From Beaufortia kweichowensis (Eukaryota; Chordata; Actinopteri; Cypriniformes; Gastromyzontidae), in the NCBI GenBank assembly GCA_019155185.1, contig CM032804.1, positions 12,682,992 to 12,746,991 on the forward strand: DNA of 64,000 nt. Direction: 5' to 3'. Below are positions 1-11,650 of the stretch, in pieces. Under the pieces are notes generated by a model that was not told the origin of the DNA, searched no databases, and saw nothing but the letters and a program-made list of their open reading frames with translations. Both the position numbers and the translations under genes were made by a program. Numbering within the stretch: position 1 is the stretch's first letter; each line of letters begins with the position of its first letter.

Positions 1-587
1 TGATATTCAGACCGTTTTGTAGTTTGTGGCAGTTTTATTTGTATAACTTATGATATTTGTACAATTTTTGTCATAAAAAAGCTGCAGAGAAGATTTGATG
101 TTACACTACATTATTTTAAAAAAATTGTGTCAAGACTGGGTGAAATCAGTCATATTAAATAATTTTCAACCAGTTCATATTTCAGATTACCTGACAAAAT
201 CTTTTTACATTGTATCTATGAACAGGCGTATTTTACGATTTTTCAAATGTATGATATTGAGGATGTGCTTTAAAAGATAAAGACAGACTATTATGACATT
301 AATATGAGCCCATTAGCATTATTATGGTAATAATCCAATGCTTTCACTAAATATCCAATCCAATGCCACATACTAGAACTGCTCTAGAAATATAGTAAAT
401 AATAAAGTGCATATCTTATTTGGTGAAGTAAGTTTTTAAAAATAAAAATTATTTTGTTTACTATAATGTGCTTTATATGATATTAAACTGCATCTACGAT
501 ATTGTCCCTTTTAACTTTAATGGTTTTGATGTGCAGTAGTTTCTTTGTCGCTGAGTCTGCGGGAGCACACTCATGCTGCTTCTCTCC

Positions 588-825
588 ATTGGCGAGCGAA
601 GATGTCATTTAGACCAATCAGATTTGGTAAATCTTGAATATTCTGCATAAATACACTGTTAATAAAGAAGGAAGGTGTGGCTTGGTCAACCATTGGATGC
701 TGTAGGCCAATGGCAATCGCAAAGCCGAGTCTCCGCCTCCGTGCTGCAACCACTGATACGTCTGGTGTCAGTTAACGGGCGTTACACAAAAATGTGGGCG
801 TTGAACATGAAGGATTACAGCCAAT
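588..825. promoter_or_regulatory. cluster of five CCAAT boxes (promoter-like)
   Basis: Five CCAAT pentamers in either orientation lie within 240 bp: ATTGG at 588-592, CCAAT at 614-618, ATTGG at 692-696, CCAAT at 707-711 and CCAAT at 821-825. Clustered CCAAT boxes are the usual NF-Y target in TATA-poor promoters. The surrounding DNA is somewhat GC-richer than its flanks. No coding exon was recognised next to it, so the target gene and transcription direction are unknown. Confidence 0.35.
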
Positions 826-2088
826 CACATTTGAGTTTATTTTCTTGACACTGCTTACATTTAAAGATGTCAAATCTAACCTGTTAGGAATTATTTAATC
901 CTTAAATTATTTTTCTTTCGTTCTTTTACGCTTTATAACACAGTTTAGTAATGCTGTTAGTAATTCAGTATTACCAAAAGTAGCCACAGAGTTTAATAAT
1001 TGAAGTGATAAACAGCTACGAAATATTTGTTCACTTATTTGCAAATAGTTTTGTTAAAATTGTTTACAAATTCATTTCAAAATAAATTTTAGAGGTACTT
1101 GTTGCCCATTGCATAATGCGGTTAACACATTTCTATAACAAACATATATTTATAATTATAAAAATATATAATTTTTTATGTTTTTTATAAAATGTTCCGG
1201 CTTTAAAATGTTATTTTCGTCATAACATAATAAAACGTTTTCCTAAATATAGAATAGACCATAAAATAAATAAGACCATGTACTCTATAAAAAGACAATT
1301 TTAAAGTCAACTTAATGTGGACTAATACTGTTATGTAAACTAAAATGTTTATAGTTTTGCTACTAGTTTAATTTATATTAAATGTAGCCTATGAATTGAG
1401 GTGATTTGTTGTGTTGGAAAAAACAAACAGAAAAACAAAATAGACAGAAAATAGATTGAAAATGTTTGTTGTTTATAGGTTTATACATTTGTGAATTTAA
1501 GACCTTATCTCGTAGGGGCGCATACAAGTTAATAATGTCATGATACATTTACTTATCTTACAAAAAGATGGGCAGTCGAAAGAAAATGAACAAACTTACT
1601 TCGAAAGTAAAATTTACAAAAACATCTTTCAACATTAAGAGTTTAGGTTTCAATTTAGATGAAAATTTAATGGAAAGTGTAGCCTATATATTTTTGATAA
1701 TGTTTCAAAAGTATAAAATTATTCTTAGAAATTTCTCAATTAATATCATAAAAGGCCCATAACGGTCATAAAACAGTTTCACTTGTTTAAATACTTCATA
1801 CTTGTTTTTAGTTTGTAAACCGCAGTTATATACATATGGTTGATAGGGTGAGTCTTGCAGACTTGCACATGTGCTTTACTAGAAGATATATATCCGTATG
1901 CTGGTAACAACATGTAGTACAGCATATAACCCCTTAGATTGCTTTTAAGACAGTTAACAAATGCAGTTGTTTACAATAAAGACATCTAAAGGTAAATAAT
2001 GAAAAAATCGTAAAGAAATTAAGCTTTTATAACTTTCCTCCAAAGAACGTGGTCCACGTAGGACTGAATAATTGTGCGTTTGTTAACA

Positions 2089-2102
2089 GCGCCATCTGGT
2101 GG
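2089..2102 (-). promoter_or_regulatory. CTCF-like motif
   Basis: Read on the minus strand the 14 bases are CCACCAGATGGCGC, matching the vertebrate CTCF core CCASYAGRKGGCRS at every position. Binding is inferred from the motif alone. Confidence 0.5.
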
Positions 2103-2215
2103 ACAAGTGTAAATATACACAGCCCTTCTGTTAAACCAAGCTCTCGCCACTAAACATGTTTAGGATCGTTTTGCATATGATTAGTGACAAATTAAATTCT
2201 ACGTTCATTTTGCAG

Positions 2216-2234
2216 ACTTTGTTACTCCAAAAAG
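2216..2234 (+). other. possible 19-nt microexon
   Basis: A T-rich stretch ending in TTTTGCAG is followed by 19 bases and then an exact GTAAGT donor at 2235. Both splice sites fit the consensus well, but the segment is too short to judge coding potential and no partner exon was identified. It may be coincidence. Confidence 0.15.
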
Positions 2235-2788
2235 GTAAGTGATCTATTTTAATCTGTGTACAAATGCATCATTTATGACGTGTGTTTCCTGCATATTATT
2301 ACAGAGGGGTCATACAGCGAACGTGCGACACACGTGTCCCCGCATTTTCACATCCCCAGGAAATGTGTTTTTAAGAGAGTCGCGGGTGTTAATAGATTTC
2401 AGATCGTTTGCAGCTGCTCTAACAATGCGCTTCAAAGTGAAGAAGCACCGCATGAAAGAATGTCCCATCAACAGTCATAACTTTTCATGGGATAGACACA
2501 CGCAACGCGTCCCTTGTGACGAGGTCACAACTGTACGCTGATTTCCTCAAGGACTTTACCTCTTAACATATTTATCCACATATTTGTTGCTTTATGCCCT
2601 TGAAAAAACCTTGTTTTCACAGTGCTGAGTAGTTTATTGACATGACGAAAGATCATCTAAAACAAATGACACAAAGCTGTAGGATTTAATAGAGGCAAAG
2701 TCAATCTTTCATGTAGATATTCATCATTTCAACGTGGAACTTCCACTTATGTACGAGACTTTATACAACTTCATTAACGCAATAGCGA

Positions 2789-2809
2789 TTCAGGACCCTG
2801 GACAGCGAC
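2789..2809 (+). promoter_or_regulatory. RE1/NRSE-like motif (REST), copy 1
   Basis: This 21-bp block reads TTCAGGACC, two spacer bases, then GGACAGCGAC. Against the canonical RE1 (left half TTCAGCACC, right half GGACAGCGCC) the left half differs at one base and the right half at one base. REST binds such sites to silence neuronal genes outside neurons. A second copy lies 59 bp downstream. Confidence 0.5.
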
Positions 2810-2847
2810 CAGTGTTAGTGACAGCTGTCGGTCAAGCGTGATGCTGT

Positions 2848-2868
2848 TTCAGCACCACAGACAGCGAC
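2848..2868 (+). promoter_or_regulatory. RE1/NRSE-like motif (REST), copy 2
   Basis: This 21-bp block reads TTCAGCACC, AC, then AGACAGCGAC. The left half matches the canonical RE1 left half exactly and the right half differs at two bases. It has the same strand and spacing as copy 1. A near-complete RE1 is uncommon by chance, and two within 80 bp is stronger evidence for a genuine REST-bound element. No neuronal gene could be recognised nearby, so the target may lie outside the window. Confidence 0.6.
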
Positions 2869-2881
2869 ATTTTAGTGCAAA

Positions 2882-3103
2882 TGTGACCCTGTCTGTGAAA
2901 ACCAGGCTAATGTCTCAAAATCTAATTCTGAGATAACGAGCATCAAAGTTTGATTTCACCTATTAATTTTTGACATGACCTTACTCAGACAATATTAAAT
3001 ATATCATTGTTAAATTCTCACAGAATGTTGTTTACATTATGAAGAATGATTATATGTAGAAAACAGAAAAATCTTTAGCTGTGTTTTCACAGACTGGGTC
3101 ACA
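2882..3103 (-). mobile_element. MITE-like element, copy A (family of four)
   Basis: The element starts TGTGACCCTGTCTGTGAAAA and ends with its near-perfect inverse, ...TTTTCACAGACTGGGTCACA, about 222 bp in all. It has no coding capacity, so it is a non-autonomous terminal-inverted-repeat element. Its reverse complement aligns along most of its length with copies C and D, including an internal TTCTGTGARAATWTAAC stretch. A target-site duplication could not be assigned with certainty. Confidence 0.7.
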
Positions 3104-4349
3104 AATAGTAAAATATAGAGTAAATTCAGGTTGATTGGGACACTTTGTGTTGATTTGGCCTCAGTCAACCTGAATTCACCTACCTACATATATGAATTGG
3201 TGGAAGCTTTTAAAGCAACTTACAATACATTTAAGCTCAATTTCTCACTTAATATCATCCCTGGAAATCAAATCCATAATCTTGCTAGTGCAGAGTTGAT
3301 CATTTAGTTGAGGTCACACACACAAAAGAATGACTAAAGATGCAGTATAATGTAATGCTGTTATTGTTTGGAGTTGAGCAATTTTTGTAAAAGTGTTAAT
3401 TGTCCTTTTCCACTGTTACTGTAGACGTTAGTGGCTAGAATGACACTAAACTTGATTTGACCATATGAAGGAATGGATTAGGGCAATCACATGTGATGGA
3501 GGCTTCTCTTTTAGACTTGATTTTAAAGTTAGAGTGTAACTAACTACTTAAGGCTTATATACACTGATCCGATGAAGGTCAACAAGCACTGTCAAACACA
3601 AACATTTTAAACTGGCTTTTTTATTTAGAATAAATGAGTTTTCAGTGTTTGTTGACATTTGTTGGATCAGTATAATGCCTTTAAATTCCAACTTAAAGGA
3701 ACACTTTTAATATTTAGTTTCCTAAACTTGATAATAGATAAAAGCATTTCATAGTAATCAAAATAAAGATAAATTAATGGCATCATTTGAGAAACATTGA
3801 TGGGTCACATGCTCATTCATTATGAGCATAAATGACATCTGGGGAGTACCAGCCACAGCGCAGGTGTCATGTTGTTTTCTTTACATCATAGAGCCAGTTG
3901 GCATATAGTATGACCTCTGAACTGTTCCTCATATTTCAATTGTTGACATGGCTTCATGTCTGACATGGGGAAATGTTACTGCTGGCCTGTTTACAATAAG
4001 TCATGTTGTGAGTGTTAGACAGATGGAGAAGGGGTGTCATGAAAAAAGTGATGGAGTGTGAAGTGAGGTGATTAAATGAGACATTATGTGTGTAATGTTA
4101 CACAAAATACATAGTTTGCCTTTCACAGAGTGCTTGGGTTTAGATGTTGTGTATATTGTGTGATTGTGACAATAGTTTGTACATTTTTGTTAAATCAGGC
4201 AATCATCTTAAACATTTCTAACAGATGCAGGATATAAGATCCATAATCACCAGTACAGCAGTGCACCTCACCGTTACTCAGACTCAAACCATCTGAAGCT
4301 TTAAGGGCTACTTGCATATATAGAAAAAGAAGTGAATACATTAAGTGTG
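3104..4349. other. intergenic, nothing recognised
   Basis: AT-rich DNA without long ORFs, splice-bounded open segments or obvious repeats. Confidence 0.5.
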
Positions 4350-4428
4350 ATTGGCTACCAGCTGATTAACATACTCTCACTGATTGGTGAAAGTGTAGAC
4401 ATTGATGGATTGGTTCTTTGCTGATTGG
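4350..4428. promoter_or_regulatory. four inverted CCAAT boxes
   Basis: ATTGG pentamers occur at 4350, 4383, 4409 and 4424, four NF-Y-type boxes in 79 bp, all in the same orientation. They lie about 190-260 bp upstream of a candidate start codon at 4614. This fits a CCAAT-driven, TATA-less promoter firing rightward. Confidence 0.4.
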
Positions 4429-4613
4429 TTTCTTAAAATGATGACGTTGACGCATGCAGGGCAGGGCTAATTTTACTGGGAGGTGCTATTTTAATGTGCG
4501 CTGTCAATCATCTGCACTCTCCAAACAAAAGAAGTGGTTTATCAGTTTTTACCGCCAACACTTTGTCTAAAACACGTGTAAACATTTAAACTTATAACGT
4601 TTTAATTTGGAAC

Positions 4614-4638
4614 ATGAGTCTGACTAAACACATAGAAG
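4614..4638 (+). CDS. possible first coding exon (8 codons plus 1 base) with a GC donor
   Basis: The ATG at 4614 opens eight codons (MSLTKHIE) and the segment ends AAG followed by GCAAGT, the consensus of the rare GC-AG intron class. Together with the CCAAT cluster upstream this could be the first exon of a gene. I found no convincing second exon and do not recognise the N-terminus. Treat it as a hypothesis only. Confidence 0.15.
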
Positions 4639-4639
4639 G

Positions 4640-6263
4640 CAAGTATTTCACTCCACACAATTTAGCTTTTTGATTTATCAAAATTCCTGTTTAAACATCC
4701 ACACAACATTTGTGTTTACCTCGGAGGGTTAGAAAAAGCATGCAACTATATTTATCATATTATTTTTGAATCAAAATTAAACAAAAAAAATCGTGTTTCT
4801 TGTTTATGACAGAAAATTAATTTAAACGATCTAATCCGCTGAAAGAAAATACGCACCTATAGCCACCACGAAATTAACTCGTTTAATCGAACGTATCTTG
4901 GAATAATATAATAGTGACATGTTGTAGCAGGTCTGTGTTATTTCACTATGGGCCTTCTTTCCTTATTCGTCATACTAAATCGCACACGTTGCACTGTCGT
5001 CTGGATATTAAGTAACATTAAAAACACGCGCTAAATCTCATGACATTATTCCATCTATGAAGCCAAGCGCTTTCAGCCAGACCAAACGCCGTATGGAAGG
5101 CCTGAGCTCACTGCGCCCACAAATTTTTCTCTCCTGTTTCTCGTCAGAAAGCTTAAGTCCTGCCAATGCGCCTCCCAATCAGGGCGTACAGAGGAACACA
5201 TGGTCCGCGGAGGCTTTTCAATACCCTCGCGTGCCGTACGCCCCATTTCAAATAAACACCCGGGTCCGCTTGGCGCGGCGGGACCCGCCATCTGCCCAAA
5301 CAGAGCGCACGGAAAATAAATGCCGTTCTCCTAAACAAATAAACCCGTGCGCCATTCAGTGCTCTCCAACTCGCCGAGAGCCCGTTGGAAATGGAAGCAC
5401 GGGCAGGGAAAAAACACGATTTATCCTGGCGAAGGGTAAACACGGCGACAGGCCTCTGAATGTATGGGTGGAGTGGAGAGTATATAGTCAACAGAAAAGT
5501 AATCAGGAGGAAAGTAAAGGCGAGGTCGTTTAAGGAAATAAATGATTCTAACACGGCATCGTGGGGTTGGAAAACCACAGAAACTGGGCTTCATTTATAT
5601 CTGTAAATCAATTCAGAGGTCACATTTGCTTGGCCAAAGCAGAAGGCCACATACAACATTACACAATCATCTTGCAATTCTTTAAAATTGTGCATATAAA
5701 TAAGTCATTATTGTTCTTTTCAAGAAACAAAAACAAAAAAGTAAAATATGCTGTTTTTATTACTAGAAAAATTGCTTTTGTTGGTTAGCTTTTAAAATTA
5801 ATTCATTAATGGTGGAAAAATAATATTTTTTCATCCGATTAAAATGTTAGCTGTACACATTTTGGTTACCTGATATGTTTTATAATGTATGCTTTATAGA
5901 GGTACTGTAAAAATAATTTTGAAAGACAAATAGCAATGTAGTAATGTATAAATGTTCTTTTTTAAAATACTTGTGGCACCAAAAGAAAACACTGATAAAG
6001 AAATGTTTAGTATTATAGAAGGTATTAAACCTCATGAAATAATACTGTCTATAATCCTGCTGTTATGAAAATAGTCCTCATAGATTGTTTAGTGAATTTA
6101 ATGGATAACGAATAACCATCAAATTAAATATTTTATTAACAGGATTTCAACACGCATATATGTTTTAAAATTAATTTAAAAAATCAATGTCTGTGTGTTT
6201 AACTGATGCATTATTATCATGTCTGTTTTTTTTTTTCATTGAGCCTGTACATGTACGTTATAT
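4640..6263. other. gene-free stretch with a GC-richer block
   Basis: A block around 5057-5480 is GC-richer and carries a 158-codon open frame. The frame has no recognisable domain, no vertebrate-like composition and equally long open frames on the other strand, so I do not call it coding. The rest is AT-rich. Confidence 0.4.
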
Positions 6264-6277
6264 CCAGCAGAGGGCAA
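6264..6277 (+). promoter_or_regulatory. CTCF-like motif
   Basis: CCAGCAGAGGGCAA matches the CTCF core except at the last position. This motif class is scattered across the window (2089, 33743, 33828, 40030, 61964). Confidence 0.35.
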
Positions 6278-6676
6278 CGAAGCATCACAATGGAGTTTAT
6301 CCAGCAAAGATCAGTATCCGGTTCTGACGGTTCTGAGGCCGGTTAAAACACAACATATGTACGATACGTGTTTCTGCGCCTTGCCACGACAGATTGTCAA
6401 TTAATCTTGAGAAATATATGAACAATCTGTAAGTACAGAGCTGTGTAAATCACTCCCTTAATCATTTTTGTTTATATGTTTGGTGTAATGTCACGTGTGA
6501 GTGGATTTTAAGAAGGTTTTGTGACAATTTATTTCCATGTTTATCGGCATCACGTGCTCATGTTGTATGGGGAACGATTGTGGTAATAGTTATTCGAAAG
6601 CAATTTCATAATCTGTGACATAAATTAAAGAGTAAGAGATTGATTTGTAAAGCTACGTATTAAACACAAAATAAGA

Positions 6677-6698
6677 GTCTCTCTCTCTCTCTCTCTCA
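6677..6698. repeat. (TC)n microsatellite
   Basis: A short uninterrupted CT dinucleotide run. Confidence 0.9.
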
Positions 6699-6710
6699 AA
6701 CTCGGGGCGG

Positions 6711-6958
6711 AGAATGTACTGATTGGTCATCTCTGCGTTTCGTCACACGAGCGGCAGGGCTGTCACAGTAAGCTGTCCTTTTAAGGATATAATCGAGGCG
6801 GGCAGAACGGCATGTGTGGGCGTGATAGGCCGATTGTGTCAGAGAAAGTAAGATTGACAGACTGACAGCTCCATTTATTGGCTGCTAAAGTCTAGTCAGC
6901 GAAAGGGCATTCAGGGCCACCGGCTGGCTCTGCTGGCGGCCCGTGCAGTCGGCGCCTG
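6711..6958 (+). promoter_or_regulatory. promoter-like GC-rich block with a strong 5' splice site
   Basis: A GC-richer, CpG-containing block holds an ATTGG box, a TTATTGG box and GC-box-like GGGCGG/GGGCGTG sequences. It ends GGCGCCTG followed by GTGAGTAAG at 6959, a near-optimal donor. This is what a noncoding first exon looks like. A possible partner exon with a start codon in excellent Kozak context follows at 7894-7932. Confidence 0.35.
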
Positions 6959-7893
6959 GTGAGTAAGCATTTAGACAGCAGCCCTCACCACTGCAATGCA
7001 TGAGAGAAATATCTCTGTCAACACTCGCTGTGATCTTTGACTGTGTCTTTAAAGATGAAGATCATGCATATGAATGCAGTCGCTGTCAAACTTTTTCACA
7101 CAGGCATAAAACCAACCCTGACATAAATTGCACATGTTGTCAAGCTCCCTTGGCACACAGAATCAGCCGTAAATACCCTTTGACTAAGAGTTCAGAGTCC
7201 TGACCCTGGAAACATGTCATTTAAATTTTCTCAGGACAGCGTACATTTCTATTCTAAAGGTTGATCACTTACTCATTCTTTATTATTATTTGTTTCTATG
7301 TTTTAGAATAATTGTAAAGTTTATGTATGATTTGGAATAACACAAGTGGACAGATGGACAGAGTTATGTTGTGACTAAAAACCATCCAAAATTAACCAAG
7401 TCTCTTTATTTTAGCATTTTCAGAGTTGTCACCTTTTGCCAAAAATTGGTAAAAATCTTGCCATTTTATCAACCAGGGTCTTACCCTGAGATGATTTGTT
7501 ACCGTCTGTGCTGTGTTCTTGTTGGTTGCTTTTCTCCATTATCCAGTTTAAGTCATCCATTTTAAAAAGCTTTTTTGTTTAAATGAAGTTTAATATTTTA
7601 TTAAAAAGTAATGCTGCACAGTTATATTTTGTCTATTATATTAACTAAGATCTTTTAAAATCATATGCTGTTTTGAATATGAGGTGTCTAATGTGAACTC
7701 ACCTGATCTCTTAAGATCATGCATTGGTTTGTAAAAGGTCAAAAAGATGATTTCAATTTCTAAAACCTTGAAGCTCTTGCTGGAGTAATTACCATCTAAA
7801 ATGAATTTAATTCCCTTTTGGTAACTCTTTGTCCATTTCCAGTAATGCATGAAGCCCTGGAGTCACGATAAAAAGCATCTCTTGTACATCCAG

Positions 7894-7932
7894 GAATTTT
7901 ATCCAACATGGAGGATGAAGGACTTTCTCCTG
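7894..7932 (+). CDS. possible start exon of an unrecognised small gene
   Basis: The acceptor TACATCCAG is followed by 39 bases that contain AACATGG (optimal Kozak context) at 7908. Eight codons (MEDEGLSP) follow, then a consensus GTGAGT donor, ending in phase 1. Phase-compatible open segments follow at 11399-11440 and 11651-11709; the latter carries a stop. Joined, they would encode about 41 aa of no family I know. Short splice-bounded open segments arise by chance, so confidence is low. Confidence 0.22.
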
Positions 7933-10542
7933 GTGAGTTCTGGGAACTTTGTGATTTCTGATCAAATAATCCTGCAGTTGTAACTTTGGTCAGAAGTCCC
8001 CTGTACATGTTGTTCTTGGCTAAAAAATGTTGGCTTCTTTGCACACGCATAAACATCCACACACACACACTTATATACACACACATCAAACAAACTTGTT
8101 TCTTTTATATATGTTTTCTTAATCTTTCCATCAAACAAAGGTGAAAGAAAACAAACACACTCCAGGGGGAACATCCTTTTTAAAGAAACATGCTCACTTG
8201 GTGTTATAGTGTATTTTATTACTCGAATATTTGTGTTTCAGTTTTATTTTTCCAATCCTGTTTAGAAACCTGGACGGGTGGGGTGTGACAATCTAGCTAC
8301 AAAAGAAGAAGGGAGACTTTCAATTCCTCTGCTTTATGGAAAATGTAAGTATTGTAGATCAATATCACGTGCACACCTCTCAAGCAATACAGGTTTCACG
8401 CTATTAGCCTTTGGGTTGAGAAGATGTGTCCTTCAAACTAGTAAAAGCAGGCAATTCACATGCTTATATAAAGGCCACAGAATGTGTCACCTAATATCCT
8501 GAAGATGTCATGCTCAGAGAATCACTTAATAAAGCACATAATCGTAAGAGGCGGCCAAGACCTGAGATGACACTAAATCAATCGGCAGACGGTAACTCCT
8601 TAGGCGGGCCGCAGTACCTAAGCTCTGAGTTATGACTTTTGGGATGCCCCCGGGTTCAATATTCAGCCCGCTCGCACCTCTCTGCATCCCAGCTTCACCC
8701 TCTGGACTTAATTCATTTTTCCCTAGCTGGATCTGACAGGTTGCGTGTTACTCGGCGCCTCTCGGGTCTCTAGGCCTGTGCTATGATTAAAGGAGATGGA
8801 GGAGGATTAATGGAAAAACACAAGAACAGCGAGGAACGATTCGGTCTCTGTGTTGACCTAGTGTGAAGAGTATTGGGCTAATTCTTAACTTTGTGTTTGT
8901 TCTTGGCAAGGAAAGATAAAAGCGCATGTGTCTCAAGAAACCATAAGTACGTCAGAAGCTTATATTGAAACAGCCGATCGCAAAGGAAATTCAGATTATT
9001 GTACTTCATAACCGAGCTATTTGCTGAGGAGGTCTTGCTTAATCATTTCCATAGCTTGTGTTGTCTTTGGTGTCAGAACACATTTGCAGATGATACCGCT
9101 AATGCACGAATGGCAATCAGATGTTTCTTGTTTTTGAACAGAGTTGGAGAGCGTTTCATAAAGTCATCATGAGGGAATGCTGGACCACAATTGCTTTAAC
9201 CGCAGAAAAAACACTTAATCCCCATCACTTCTCCATCTTTTCCAACAGGCATCTCGACAACCAGGCATTGCTCGAATCCGCTCATCCCGACGAGAAGACG
9301 TTGAACGCCGCTGGAGGTTTTCCAGGTTAGCTTCAAACATTCTCTCACTAATCAAGAGCCGCCTCGCAATAACGATAAATCTCTCATTTTGACGTGCGGC
9401 ATAAATAAAGCAAACAGGCCTCGGTTTGATTACCCAGACTCCCCGTGAACAGACGGGCATTTGAATGGCTCTGCTATTTATCAACCTGGATCTTTCTTCC
9501 TCTCAATCTCTCCAGCGCTCAAAAAACGCCGTCACTGATTGCGTTTAATGTCTAACACATGGCCTGGCCAACCGTTCCCAATGCTGCCCGGGGAGGTGTT
9601 TGCGTTGATTAAGAGAACTGTGTTTGCGGCCAAAGTCTCGGGTTGTGAAACTGAAGGTTTTGGCAACGCGGCAAAATTTCGAGTTTAGCTCCAGGGATTC
9701 TAATGCGTTCGCCTTTGTGGTTAGCGAACATTCTGATTCTTGCAGAAGCATCCAAATGAGAAAGAAATGGTGTATTGCAGCGATTGCTTATTATCCCGAG
9801 CAGTATTGCGCCCCACCTTTTTCTTTCTTTTTCCCTATCATCCATTCAGCACTTCTGGAAAGAGCCCTTTCGCCGGCTGCCTGCGGTCACATTTAACCTG
9901 GAAGTGCTCTGATTGGGCTGGGGGTCACTTCACAGGCCTCCAAATTGCTTGCACCCATCCGTCACTGTCAGGCCATTATTAGTGCTATTATCATCAAAGT
10001 CACAGTCTGAATTATAGCGCATGCAAAAGCGCCGCTGCTCGGACTTAGCGGTGACCTGAGCCAGGATGACTGCGAAAAGGGCTGCGACCTCACTGATGAC
10101 ATCACTAATTCCTCAAAGGCACAAATGTCTGATGCTGAGCAGAACGGCGTTCTGGGTGAAAGTTTGCAGCTTCCATGACTTCAGGTCTTTTGGAAACTCT
10201 CACAGATGCCTGTTACCAAAGGAGGGTAGGCCAGGTTTGGGTCAATCGCTGTGGATTAGTGAACAGTACAGCGTAAATTTCTTGTTTTTTGAGTGTGACT
10301 TTAATAGATTTTGAGTCGTAGCTCTGGACATATGAGAGGTTTTACATTTAGACTTGTAGCACAATGTTTTCCAATGTTTTTGTTTTATTTATTTAAAGTT
10401 ATTATTTCATCAACACCGTACCATAAATCTGTTCTTTTTGACTCTGGACTAAAGGTGAAATAGCCTTATTACTTACACTATTAATCAAATAGCATGTATT
10501 TTACAAGCTTAAAGTGTCATCTACAGCAATTTATTAAACATT
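7933..10542. other. no named gene; unique-looking block, possible conserved noncoding DNA
   Basis: No gene was recognised. The stretch from about 8520 to 10080 is free of visible repeats and GC-richer than its flanks, with several homeobox-type ATTA cores, which is the texture of vertebrate conserved noncoding elements. One splice-bounded open segment (9252-9327, 25 codons, arginine-rich) was noted, but no partner exon was found. Confidence 0.3.
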
Positions 10543-10908
10543 TGTGACCCTGTTTGTGAAATCTAGGCTGAGGTCTCAAAATCGAATTATTAGATACTGA
10601 GAAACAGTCTCAAAGTAGTCATATTCATAAAAATGATTATTGCTGTGAATGATGGATTATATGATCAATTTCGAGACAATACTCAAATTTAAATCTAAAT
10701 GTAAGTACTGAAATTAATGATTTATTGACACTGTTTTACGGAAAGTTAAAAAATACAGAAAAGTGGCTTTCTAAACATTGATTTCAGTTTTAGACATGTT
10801 CTTACTCCGTCAATATATCAAGGTTATATTTTGATTACTGATGTGCTTTATATTATGTAGAAAAATGTATGTACAAAACAGCAGATCACAAAAAATGACT
10901 TGATCACA
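10543..10908 (-). mobile_element. MITE-like element, copy B
   Basis: Starts TGTGACCCTGTTTGTGAAAT and ends ...TGATCACA. Its reverse complement shares the TGCTGTTTTSTAC and TAACCTTGATAT blocks with copies A, C and D. At about 366 bp it is the longest and most diverged copy, with extra internal sequence in the 10620-10780 area. No ORF. Confidence 0.55.
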
Positions 10909-11398
10909 TTTTGCTTTCTTTCCTTATGAAATAATAATGAATGATAAGTGATAGTTATTGTAATCTATTAGATTGTTTAGAATTCTCTATTTCTTAAATT
11001 TAGCCAAGTACCCCCTGAAACTTGCTTTATTGTGTGTGTGGACATTTTGTGTGTTATTGTCAAATGCTATTTGTGTGTGTGGGATGGGTTGATTGTCAGA
11101 ATGTTTACGGAATTGTTAAATGGAATGGAAATCAGTCAATAATGTTCTCACGAACGATTCTCATCCCTAATAACTGTGCTATCCATCATCAGTCAGGAGG
11201 TTGAAATTTTGTGTCTCTTTTGTTCACACAGGTAACGGACAAAAAACTTTCTTCTCTGTTCTCTTTTTTGCATTCTTTCTACATAATAAATTTTTTAGAG
11301 TAAATAGTGCCATAAAGCAAGAGGCCCTGCCTGGGCACTGAGTGGGATTTAATTGACCATCTGGGGGCGTCAGAGTTGAACTCTGACCCTACTCCCAG

Positions 11399-11440
11399 CG
11401 ACCCCTGGGATGGCCCTACGACAATTTAATCCACAGAAAG
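11399..11440 (+). CDS. possible 14-codon internal exon (phase 1 to 1)
   Basis: Bounded by CTACTCCCAG and a GTGAGC donor. It stays open in the phase set by the exon at 7894-7932 and preserves that phase. Composition and length give no independent support. Confidence 0.15.
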
Positions 11441-11650
11441 GTGAGCAATCCGTCCAGGAAGAAAGGGTATTGCAAATCATACCAATCAAAGATCATACAC
11501 AAAATGCAAGCACTATTTCTGTTCTGACTGAACATTTCTATTCCTTATGTTCACCAGGGACAGTCTCATACACCTATGTCTGATTAGTTTTGAGGCACTG
11601 TCACTTTATTAGACTCCCTACCATGACACTTCTTTCCTTTGTTGCCAGAG

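Larger units (their letters stand above)
1..2215. other. intergenic or intronic, no gene recognised
   Basis: AT-rich DNA with only short ORFs that lack codon-level resemblance to any family I know. The only structure seen is the CCAAT cluster (588-825) and a CTCF-like motif (2089-2102). It could be an intron of a gene lying to the left or plain intergenic sequence. Confidence 0.5.

Noticed and set aside
2239..2541. 100-codon open frame following the possible microexon
   Set aside because: No acceptor or start in good context, no recognisable protein; overlapping frames of similar length on the same strand.
5057..5533. 158-codon open frame on the plus strand
   Set aside because: It lies in a GC-rich island with comparably long frames on the opposite strand, shows no domain or vertebrate-like exon boundaries, and has no recognisable homologue.
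8263..8345. Splice-bounded segment ending in GTAAGT
   Set aside because: In the phase expected from the exon at 7894-7932 it contains a stop after a few codons; in the open frame its partner exons do not connect.
9252..9327. Arginine-rich splice-bounded segment (25 codons)
   Set aside because: Good acceptor and usable donor, but no phase-compatible partner exon was found. The alternative frame that would follow the 7894-7932 exon meets a stop.
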